A stretch of DNA of 64,000 bases. It comes from Terriglobales bacterium (lineage in GTDB: Bacteria > Acidobacteriota > Terriglobia > Terriglobales > Acidobacteriaceae). The notes below the pieces were generated by a model, which was given only the letters and a program-made list of their open reading frames with translations, was not told the origin of the DNA and ran no database searches. A program made the translations under genes and the position numbers. The first letter of the stretch is position 1, and the number at the start of each line of letters is the position of its first letter. Of the stretch, positions 56,586-64,000 are shown piece by piece. Where the stretch lies: NCBI GenBank assembly GCA_025462725.1, contig JAOAPE010000011.1, positions 1 through 64,000 of the forward strand. The letters run 5' to 3'.

Positions 56586-59500
56586 GTGGCTGCCAACCAG
56601 AACTACTGGGTCTCAGTGTATTCCAAGCCTGTCATCTTTTTGATCCTGGTGTTGGCCTGCGTCGGCGCGTATCTCGCATTTTCCATTCCTGTCGCAGTTT
56701 TCCCTGAAACGAATTTTCCGCGAATCGTCATCGGCGTGGAAAACGGCGTTATGCCGATCGAGCAGATGCAGGTCACAGTGACTCGTCCGATCGAAGAGGC
56801 GATGAACAGCATTCCCGGATTGCAATCTGTCCGTTCAATCACGAGTCGGGGCTCGGCAGAGATCGACTTGTTCTTCAATTGGCGATCGGACATGGTGCAG
56901 ACATTGCAATTCGTGGACGCAGCGCTTTCGCGCGCGCAAGCGGTGCTTCCCGCAACAGCCAAGATACAGACGCATCGGCTCACCTTCGCGAGTTTTCCGA
57001 TCCTTGGATACAGCCTGACATCGGACACCATCCCGCAAACGCGCCTTTGGGAGATGGCAACCTACGAGATCAAACCGCGACTGAATCGGCTAAATGGTGT
57101 GGCGAGCATCGTTGTGCAAGGCGGCAAGGAGCCGGAATACCACATCACTCCGGACCCTGCAAAATTGCAGATCGCGACCGTGACTGTGCCGGACATTCTT
57201 GCTGCCGTTGCGCGCAGCAACATGATTGACTCGCCAGGATTGTTTCAGCAGAACCATCAATTAGTTTTGGGATTGATCAGCGGTCAAGTTCATTCGCCTG
57301 AGGAGCTGGCGAAAATCTCGATCAAGACGACTGCAAGTGGCGTGCCGGTGCGTATTGGCGACGTGGCGACAGTAACGGCGGGAGTGAAACCGGTTTACAC
57401 GGTAGTGGCTGCGAATGGAAGGCCAGCAGTGCTTCTCAATATCAACCGCCAGCCAGACGGCAATACCGTGCAGGTGGCGGACGAAGTGGCCGCCGAGATT
57501 GCACAGATCAAAGGAACACTTCCGCCGGGGGTGCAACTCACGGCGTTTTATGACCAGTCGGGCTTGGTGCGCGACTCTATCGCAAGTGTGCGAGATGCCA
57601 TCATCCTTGGGTTGATACTAGCATCCGCGGTGCTGGTGCTTTTCTTGCGCGATTGGGGAAGCTCGCTGGTAGCGGGGCTGGTAATCCCTATCACAATTTG
57701 CGTGACGTTTATCTTTCTGCGCGTGCTGGGGGAAAGTTTCAATCTCATGACGCTGGGCGGATTGGCCGCGGCGGTGGGACTGGTGATTGATGACGCGATT
57801 GTCGTCGTCGAGAACATTGTTCTCCACCGCGATAGCGGGCAGAACCGGTTCGAAGCCATCCGCAGCGCGCTGAGAGAAATCACGGTGCCGCTGATCGGTT
57901 CGACGGTGACTCCCATCGTCGTCTTCCTTCCGCTGATCACGATGGGCGGCGTCATCGGAGTCTTCTTCCGCGCGCTCGCCATCACGATGTCTGTCGCGCT
58001 GGTGACATCGCTAGTGCTGGCGCTGACGTGGACGCCGAACCTGAGTCTATTTTTCATTCGCCGCAAATCGGACGAGCGTGAGCAGGCACAAGCCGAAGGA
58101 ACCGAACTTGAGCGACTAATGGCGGCGGAAGAGGCGACTCTGTCGGGAAGCTTCGGCCAAGTAGTGAGGTGGTACGAGAGGCGACTGAAATGGAGCTTAG
58201 AGCATCCGAAGGCGATTGCCATTGGCTGCTTGGTTCTCATAGTGCTCTCGTCCTTCTGCTACAAGGCGCTAGGAACGGATCTCCTTCCGGAGATGGACGA
58301 AGGCGGCTTCATCGTTGATTACTTGATGCCAGCGGGAAGCTCCTTGGCGGAGACGAACCGCGTTGTGTCGCATGTTGAGGAGATCATCCGGTCGGCGCCG
58401 GAAGTGGAAAGCATGTCACGCCGCACGGGACTCGAACTCGGTCTGGCAGCCGTGACAGAGGCCAATCGCGGAGACATTGCGGTAAAACTCAAGGCCAACC
58501 ACAAGCGCGATACAGAAGAAGTCACAAGCGATCTACGGCAACAAATCCTTGAAGCAGAGCCTGCGTTGAATGTCGAGTTCGTTGAAGTCTTGTCAGACAT
58601 GATCGGCGACCTCTCGAACGCACCGGAGCCTATCCGCATTAATCTGTTCTCGCAGAATGCGGACGAACTCGCAAAGTGGGCACCACGCATCGCGGATGCA
58701 ATCTCCAAGGTTCCCGGGGTAGTGGATCTGCGAAATGGGATCGAGAACACGATCAGCGGGCCTGCGGTGTCCTACCAGGTGAATCCAGCGGTCGCGGCGC
58801 GCGCGGGGTTCACGTCAGAAGAGTTGGCTTTGGACGCGGGGGCATTGATCGAAGGCGAAGTGGCTTCCACGCCATTGATCGTGAGCGGCAGGCCGTACAA
58901 CATCCGTGTGCGCTTCGGTGGAGCTGACCAGATGAACACCGAGCAGATGAACAATTTGCTTTTGGTGAGCAGCACTGGCAAGACAGCAACACTTGGGTCA
59001 GTGGCAACCGTGACCGAACTGCCGGGACAGACGGAAATCCGCCGAGAGAACCTGCAACAAGTAGTGGCCGTCACTGCGCGACTTGAAAACGTGGACTTGG
59101 GCACTGGCGTCGCCAATGTGCAGAAGGTAGTGAACAATCTACACGTACCACCTTCCATCCGCATGGAGTACGGCGGAACTTATCAGGAGCAGCAGCAATC
59201 GTTTCAAGAGTTAGGCGTGGTGCTGTTGTTGGCAATCGTGTTCATATTCGGTGTGCTGCTGTTTGAGTTCCGCAGCTTTGCGGCACCAACCGCGATTGTC
59301 GCTTCAGCAGTGCTGTCCACGTCAGGCGTCCTGTTCGCGCTACTTATCACCCGGGTCACATTCAACGTAGCTTCGTTCATGGGACTGATCATGGTGGTGG
59401 GAATCGTTGCAAAGAACGGCATCCTGCTGCTCGATGCGGAAAGCAAATTCCGCGCGTCTGGAATGGACCCGGAAGAAGCAGTGATCCAAGCGGGACGACG

Positions 59501-59708
59501 CAGATTGCGGCCTATCGCAATGACAGCACTGGCGACGATCGCTGGAATGTTGCCGCTATCATTTGCCATTGGCGCAGGCTCTCAAATGCTACAACCGTTA
59601 GCTATCGCTGTGATCGGCGGAATCTTGATCTCGATGGCTCTTTCACTTCTGGTGACGCCAGCAGTTCACTTCTATATGGAGCGATCCAGTTCGAGAAACA
59701 CTGCTTAG
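56586..59708 (+). CDS. RND-family efflux pump
   Basis: A 1040-residue inner-membrane proton antiporter, GTG start. Twelve TM helices are expected; TM1 (VIFLILVLACVGAYLAF) and TM4 with the proton-relay pair in GLVIDDAIVVVEN are clear, and two large periplasmic loops (~40-330 and ~565-860) are present. The second-half repeat has VGIVAKNGILLLD. It is closer to drug/multisubstrate or general RND pumps than to a clear CusA because the methionine ligands were not identified; the metal-like regulator upstream leaves the substrate open. Confidence 0.93.
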   Translation: MAANQNYWVSVYSKPVIFLILVLACVGAYLAFSIPVAVFPETNFPRIVIGVENGVMPIEQMQVTVTRPIEEAMNSIPGLQSVRSITSRGSAEIDLFFNWRSDMVQTLQFVDAALSRAQAVLPATAKIQTHRLTFASFPILGYSLTSDTIPQTRLWEMATYEIKPRLNRLNGVASIVVQGGKEPEYHITPDPAKLQIATVTVPDILAAVARSNMIDSPGLFQQNHQLVLGLISGQVHSPEELAKISIKTTASGVPVRIGDVATVTAGVKPVYTVVAANGRPAVLLNINRQPDGNTVQVADEVAAEIAQIKGTLPPGVQLTAFYDQSGLVRDSIASVRDAIILGLILASAVLVLFLRDWGSSLVAGLVIPITICVTFIFLRVLGESFNLMTLGGLAAAVGLVIDDAIVVVENIVLHRDSGQNRFEAIRSALREITVPLIGSTVTPIVVFLPLITMGGVIGVFFRALAITMSVALVTSLVLALTWTPNLSLFFIRRKSDEREQAQAEGTELERLMAAEEATLSGSFGQVVRWYERRLKWSLEHPKAIAIGCLVLIVLSSFCYKALGTDLLPEMDEGGFIVDYLMPAGSSLAETNRVVSHVEEIIRSAPEVESMSRRTGLELGLAAVTEANRGDIAVKLKANHKRDTEEVTSDLRQQILEAEPALNVEFVEVLSDMIGDLSNAPEPIRINLFSQNADELAKWAPRIADAISKVPGVVDLRNGIENTISGPAVSYQVNPAVAARAGFTSEELALDAGALIEGEVASTPLIVSGRPYNIRVRFGGADQMNTEQMNNLLLVSSTGKTATLGSVATVTELPGQTEIRRENLQQVVAVTARLENVDLGTGVANVQKVVNNLHVPPSIRMEYGGTYQEQQQSFQELGVVLLLAIVFIFGVLLFEFRSFAAPTAIVASAVLSTSGVLFALLITRVTFNVASFMGLIMVVGIVAKNGILLLDAESKFRASGMDPEEAVIQAGRRRLRPIAMTALATIAGMLPLSFAIGAGSQMLQPLAIAVIGGILISMALSLLVTPAVHFYMERSSSRNTA

Positions 59709-60152
59709 TCAAGCCACAGCCGGTGCAGCCGATCTCAACCAGTTTTCCATCTGCTCATGATTCACCAGCCCCGGCTGCTGTACCACGGGAAGTCCGCCAT
59801 AAAAAACCGCGAAGTATGGAATCCCCTGCACGTTGAATCTGGCCGCTAATTGCGGATGCCGCTCGGTGTCCACTTTGAGGACAACAGCTTTGCCGGCCAT
59901 ATGCATGGCTGTCTTCGCCACTTCAGGTGCTGCCATCCTGCACGGCCCGCACCATGCTGCCCAGAAATCGGCCAGTACGGGCACCTTCGAGTTCTGAATG
60001 ACCTCGTCAAATTGTGCAACATCAACATCCAGCGGCTCATTTAGCGGCGGCAGCGACGACTTACATTTTCCGCACCGGCCAGTGTCGGCGAGGTGATTGG
60101 CCGGAATGCGATTCTTCTGGCTGCAGTTCTTACATGTCCGCACGAGAGGCAT
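59709..60152 (-). CDS. Thioredoxin with N-terminal zinc ribbon (TrxC-like)
   Basis: A 147-residue cytosolic thioredoxin. Residues ~7-35 hold two CxxC pairs (CKNC, CGKC) that bind zinc as in thioredoxin 2, and the active site is WCGPC at ~67-71. The cis-Pro region (IPYFAVF) is present. It abuts the RND pump gene tail to tail with no spacer. Confidence 0.92.
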   Translation of the reverse strand: MPLVRTCKNCSQKNRIPANHLADTGRCGKCKSSLPPLNEPLDVDVAQFDEVIQNSKVPVLADFWAAWCGPCRMAAPEVAKTAMHMAGKAVVLKVDTERHPQLAARFNVQGIPYFAVFYGGLPVVQQPGLVNHEQMENWLRSAAPAVA

Positions 60153-60209
60153 AGTGATTAGAGGATGCCAATGCTGACTGAGTTGGGTTATCCGGCGAAG
60201 AGCTATTTA

Positions 60210-60570
60210 CAGCGCTCTTTTATCCGAGAGGAATGTCCGGCAGCAACTTGCCATCTACCGTCACGGCACACGAACACATCTGTAAAACGGGTTCTTTGCG
60301 GAGTAGGTGGATTGTCGTTCTTTGCAGAAGAATGATGGTGACCCGGCCGATTACAACTGCCGTGTTTCCGTACTTCATACGAAGCCGAGGACTTCTTGGC
60401 CCGACCGATCTCGTGCTCGATGTGAATCAGCGCTTTGTTTTTCTCGGTCGGGGTCCCGGCAGGTTTTGACGCGCGGAGTTGCCCAGCAACTACTTGCAAT
60501 GAGCAGCACGAAGAATTGTGACGCATGCCGTCGGCCTGCTGCAGAGATGCGAAATAACGCGACTTCCTCA
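60210..60570 (-). pseudogene. Decayed SnoaL-like/DUF4440 (NTF2-fold) gene
   Basis: Fragments in different minus-strand frames line up with one protein family. A signal-peptide-like FFVLLIASSCWA (one frame) is followed by a helix LIHIEHEIGRA, then KYGNTAVVIGRVTI (another frame), then RFTDVFVCRDGRWQVAAGHSSRI. That order matches the secreted SnoaL-like/DUF4440 family, but the middle is shortened and at least two frameshifts separate the pieces. No intact start-to-stop frame covers them. Family assignment is from memory of the motif. Confidence 0.55.
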
Positions 60571-60699
60571 TACCATTAAGCCCTCCGAAATCTACTCTGG
60601 ATATGAAAATCAGTGACATTCCTACCTACAAACCTTCAGAAATCTGAATTCCGAGTAGGTGTTTAAGCCTACTTCTCTCTGAGGTATTCACATTACTTT

Positions 60700-60715
60700 T
60701 GGCATGCTAAGTGCT
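60700..60715 (+). promoter_or_regulatory. Candidate sigma-54 promoter of the TonB-dependent receptor
   Basis: TGGCATGCTAAGTGCT has GG and GC at the exact -24/-12 spacing and a full TGGCA left element. Transcription would start near 60726, giving a ~44-base leader that contains GGAGA before the ATG at 60770. Confidence 0.5.
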
Positions 60716-60769
60716 TTTCAGAGGGTGGCTTCGAAAATTCGCATGAAGCACATTTGGAGAACATCAAAT

Positions 60770-63700
60770 ATGGAACGTCGTAGCACCACAAAAATCTTGT
60801 TTGCAGCAACCCTGCTCGTGATCTTCACAGGGTTCATGACGCTGCAATTGTCAGCGCAATCCGTTGTCTCCGGTGATATTACCGGCATCGTCACTGATCC
60901 GAGCGGGGCGATCATCCCCAATGCGACAGTGACCCTGAAGAATGATGCTTCAGGCGAGACGCAGACCACAACCTCCACAACGTCCGGTCAATATCGATTT
61001 TCTTTGTTAAGACCGGGCCCATACACGATCACAGCTGCTGCGAGCGGTTTTCAGGCAATAAATCGTAAGACGGTGGTCGCAACGGGACAAGCTACGCGCG
61101 TTAACTTGCCATTGGCAGTCACCGGAGCTTCCACCACCGTTGAAGTAACGGCACAAGCGCCCGTGTTGCAGACGGAAAATGGAAATATCTCGACGACCTA
61201 CGGAACGCGGGATATCGAACTGCTGCCAAATCCCGGTGGAGACACAACCTACGTAGCCCAGACCGCTCCCGGGGCCACTCAGAACACCGGCGGTGGATAC
61301 GGAAATTTTTCCACTTTCGGACTTCCTGCCACATCGAATTTGTTTACGGTGAATGGCAATGACAACATGGATCCGTACCTGAACCTCAACAATAGCGGTG
61401 CGACAAACCTGGCCCTCGGAGCCAATGAACTTCAGGAAGCCACCGTAGTGAACAACGGATATTCAGGACAATACGGCCGCCAGGCTGGAGCCCAAGTCAA
61501 CTACACCACCAAGTACGGCACCAATGCATTTCATGGCAATGCCATTTATTGGTGGAATGGCCGAATCATGAACGCGAACAACTGGTTCAACAAGAACGTG
61601 GATACGTCGGCGGGCAACACCATAACTCCACGTCCGTTTGTGAACGCGAACCAGTGGGCCGCATCGATCGGTGGGCCGATCTTTAAAGACAAGACGTTCT
61701 TCTTTGTCGATACGGAGGGCCTGCGTTTCGTTCTGCCAACTAACGCACAAGTGTTTGTGCCGAGCGCGGCTTTCCAGAGTGCAGTTCTCGGCAGCGTTCC
61801 TGCTGCGCAGCTGCCCTTCTATCAAACCATGTTCAACCTTTACAACAATGCTCCGGGTGCCGCAAATGCACCACCTGCGTCGGCAGCAGTCAATCCCTCG
61901 GATCCGACCGCTTGCGGTGACTTCACTGGCCTTGGCGCTGGAGTGCCGTGCGCAAACGTCTTCCGCTCAACGCAAGGGAATCTTTCGCACGAGTGGACTT
62001 TGGCTACTCGAATCGACCAGGTCGTCGGATCGCACGATAAACTTTTTGGCCGGTTCAGGACCGATCACGGTGTGCAAGCGACATTCACAGATCCGCTCAC
62101 GCCCTTGTTCAATGCCTTTAGCACCCAACCTCAATACGAAGGTCAATTGACGGAATCGCACACGTTTGGCAATTCTGCCGTAAACCAATTGGTGATCTCA
62201 GGAAGCTGGTACAGCGCCATCTTCGATCTCGCGGATCCGGCTGCTGCAACGGCGGCTTTTCCATTCCAGGTCCGGTTCTCCGACGGAAATTTCGCCCGAC
62301 TTGGACCTAGCCCCAGCTTCCCGCAGGGCCGAAATGTTACTCAATATCAGGGTATCGATGACTTTTCGATCCTTAAAGGCAAGCATAACCTGAAATTCGG
62401 CGTCAGCTACCGTCGGAATGACATTAACGACCAATCGGCCGGCGTATTCACTCGAGGTCGAGCTCGGGTGTTTTCGCTGACGGATTTCGCTTCCGGCATC
62501 GCTGACCAAGTGACGCAGGCGTTCCCGAAGTCAATAGGTCAGCCGATCGCTTTGTACGGTCTGGGCTTCTACGGGCAGGACCAATGGAAGGTCACGCAGA
62601 ACTTCTCCCTTGATCTCTCTCTGCGAATAGATCATGGCTCGAATCCAGTCTGCCAGACGAACTGCTTCTCGCGACTGGCCGGACCATTTTCTTCGATCGC
62701 GCATGACGAGACGATCCCTTACAACCAGGTCATCAATACAGGTCTGCATCAAGCATTGCCGGAACTTGAAGCCGTGCTGTGGCAACCGCGTTTAGGTTTT
62801 GCCTGGACACCAATGGGTCCGGATAGCAAGACTGTGCTGCGCGGTGGCGCCGGAATCTTCTACGACGCAGTGCCCGCTGTTGTTGTGGACAACTTCCTTC
62901 TCAACGCGCCCGGAGTGATCACGCTGACCGATAACACCGGTTTGCCTTTGAACGCCCCTACTGTGCCCGGCAGCGCATTCTCCAACCTGGCGGCATCCAA
63001 CGCAGCTTTCCAAAACCTGTTTGCCAGCGGAGGAACTCTAGCCTCTATCACGGCTGCGGTTCCAGCATTCTCCGCGCCGGACTTCAGTACCGTGAGCAGT
63101 AGGATCCGCACTCCCCAGTTCCAGGAATGGAATCTGGAGTTGCAGCAGGGGTTCGGCAATAACTCGGTGTTGTCGTTGAATTACGTCGGCAATCACGGGA
63201 TACACATTCCGGTCACAAACTATTGGCCGAATGCATTCTGTGATCCTGCGACATGCACCACTCCGTTAACGGGAGTCCCGGTGTCGGCCACTGCTCCAGA
63301 TCCACGGTTTGGCACCATCACCGAGCTCTCAAGTGCGGCTAATTCGAACTACAACGGCTTGACCGTCTCGTTCCAACGCAAATTCACCCGCGGTTTCCAA
63401 GTGCAAGCGAATTACACGTGGAGCCACGCTTTGGATGAAGTCTCGAATGGCGGAATCAGTCCGTATGCGTTTGCTACGTTCACAAGCGTTCAAAACCAAT
63501 TGGATCCGACAAACCTGCATCGCCTGAATTATGGCAACGCCGACTACGACGCGCGCCACAACTTCAACGCGAATTTCGTTTGGGATGCCGGATTCCATTT
63601 CAATAACGGTTTTGTGAACGAAGTGCTAGGCGGATGGGTGTTCTCCGGAACGGCCTTTGCGCGTAGCGCGTATCCATACACCGTGGTCGACAGCACGGCA

Positions 63701-64000
63701 AACGGCTTGTTCGGGAACTATGCCAATGCCTTTGCGTTCTTCCCCGGCGTTACATCCGCACCCACATCAACAATCAACGGCCAGGATTGCAATAATCCGA
63801 ACGTGCCTTGCTTAAATGCGGCAAGCTTTACTGCATTGGGAAGCTCGGGGCCATCCGCGTTTCCTGATCAACGCCGCAACCAGTTCCGCGGACCGCATTA
63901 TTTCAATGCCGATTTCTCAGTGCAGAAGAACTTCAAGCTGACAGAGGCGACGAGATTTGCGGTTGGCGCAAACTTCTTCAACGTGTTCAACCATCCCAAT
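60770..64000 (+). CDS. TonB-dependent receptor, Oar-like (partial, runs off the right edge)
   Basis: An open frame of 1077 codons with no stop before the window end. Signal peptide at ~1-31 (KILFAATLLVIFTGFM), a carboxypeptidase-regulatory-like domain at ~35-125 (GDITGIVTDPSGAIIPNATV), a plug-like region (~130-250) and a long outer-membrane beta-barrel. Aromatic-rich strands (YTWSHALDEVSNGG, GPHYFNADFSVQKNF) are typical of the Oar family in Acidobacteria, which imports unknown, often glycan-derived, ligands. GGAGA lies nine bases before the ATG and a sigma-54-type site precedes it. The C-terminal end is missing from the window. Confidence 0.93.
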   Translation, partial: MERRSTTKILFAATLLVIFTGFMTLQLSAQSVVSGDITGIVTDPSGAIIPNATVTLKNDASGETQTTTSTTSGQYRFSLLRPGPYTITAAASGFQAINRKTVVATGQATRVNLPLAVTGASTTVEVTAQAPVLQTENGNISTTYGTRDIELLPNPGGDTTYVAQTAPGATQNTGGGYGNFSTFGLPATSNLFTVNGNDNMDPYLNLNNSGATNLALGANELQEATVVNNGYSGQYGRQAGAQVNYTTKYGTNAFHGNAIYWWNGRIMNANNWFNKNVDTSAGNTITPRPFVNANQWAASIGGPIFKDKTFFFVDTEGLRFVLPTNAQVFVPSAAFQSAVLGSVPAAQLPFYQTMFNLYNNAPGAANAPPASAAVNPSDPTACGDFTGLGAGVPCANVFRSTQGNLSHEWTLATRIDQVVGSHDKLFGRFRTDHGVQATFTDPLTPLFNAFSTQPQYEGQLTESHTFGNSAVNQLVISGSWYSAIFDLADPAAATAAFPFQVRFSDGNFARLGPSPSFPQGRNVTQYQGIDDFSILKGKHNLKFGVSYRRNDINDQSAGVFTRGRARVFSLTDFASGIADQVTQAFPKSIGQPIALYGLGFYGQDQWKVTQNFSLDLSLRIDHGSNPVCQTNCFSRLAGPFSSIAHDETIPYNQVINTGLHQALPELEAVLWQPRLGFAWTPMGPDSKTVLRGGAGIFYDAVPAVVVDNFLLNAPGVITLTDNTGLPLNAPTVPGSAFSNLAASNAAFQNLFASGGTLASITAAVPAFSAPDFSTVSSRIRTPQFQEWNLELQQGFGNNSVLSLNYVGNHGIHIPVTNYWPNAFCDPATCTTPLTGVPVSATAPDPRFGTITELSSAANSNYNGLTVSFQRKFTRGFQVQANYTWSHALDEVSNGGISPYAFATFTSVQNQLDPTNLHRLNYGNADYDARHNFNANFVWDAGFHFNNGFVNEVLGGWVFSGTAFARSAYPYTVVDSTANGLFGNYANAFAFFPGVTSAPTSTINGQDCNNPNVPCLNAASFTALGSSGPSAFPDQRRNQFRGPHYFNADFSVQKNFKLTEATRFAVGANFFNVFNHPN

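Overview
The window looks like chromosomal DNA of an acidobacterium (Acidobacteriota, Terriglobia-like), with moderately GC-rich coding sequence. The evidence is a set of gene types typical of that phylum: an Oar-type TonB-dependent receptor with a carboxypeptidase-regulatory-like N-terminus, Ser/Thr kinases fused to TolB-like propellers or TPRs, a DUF5916-type outer-membrane protein, and many two-component proteins. This assignment is inference; there is no rRNA to confirm it.

Layout. 1-3.5 kb: ordinary metabolic genes (a partial small protein, a DHFR/RibD-like reductase, a Tat-exported metallo-beta-lactamase-fold hydrolase, an AraC regulator). 3.9-19.3 kb: a stretch bounded by two direct repeats, each ending in the 3' half of a tRNA-Pro. 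It carries an XRE/S24-like regulator, a tiny secreted peptide next to membrane proteins, and a dense signalling block (HTH-GAF-PAS sensor, HD-GYP response regulator, single-domain response regulator, NtrC-type sigma-54 activator, large hybrid histidine kinase) plus two secreted proteins. Sigma-54-type -24/-12 sites lie before both secreted-protein genes and before the receptor gene at the right edge. 19.4-27.1 kb: an alpha/beta hydrolase, a phosphoketolase-acetate kinase operon headed by a truncated-globin/ankyrin fusion, and a B12-type radical SAM protein.

27.5-30.8 kb is the most unusual part: a bacterial Ro60 (TROVE-vWA) protein, a BCS1-like AAA ATPase, and a family of at least three (probably four) Y-RNA-like noncoding RNAs interspersed with them. 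The RNAs share one sequence and helix signature. Two carry a circularly permuted tRNA-like module (T-arm, acceptor helix, D-arm) and a third carries a reduced one. The Ro60/Y RNA partnership is known; its arrangement here with a BCS1-like ATPase and several RNA types is the best candidate for a poorly described system.

31-36 kb: two receptor-like Ser/Thr kinases. 36-51 kb: an RNB ribonuclease and then a galactose/galactofuranose island (UDP-galactopyranose mutase, glycosyltransferase, GH2 glycosidase, a fused galactokinase-UDP-glucose epimerase, GalT, a fused GH1-like/RmlD-like protein, a DUF5916 outer-membrane protein). 51.3-59.7 kb: an OmpR-type response regulator, sensor kinase and PepSY-like protein followed by a complete TolC-adaptor-RND efflux system. 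59.7-64 kb: a TrxC-like thioredoxin, a decayed SnoaL-like gene, and the TonB-dependent receptor, which runs off the right edge.
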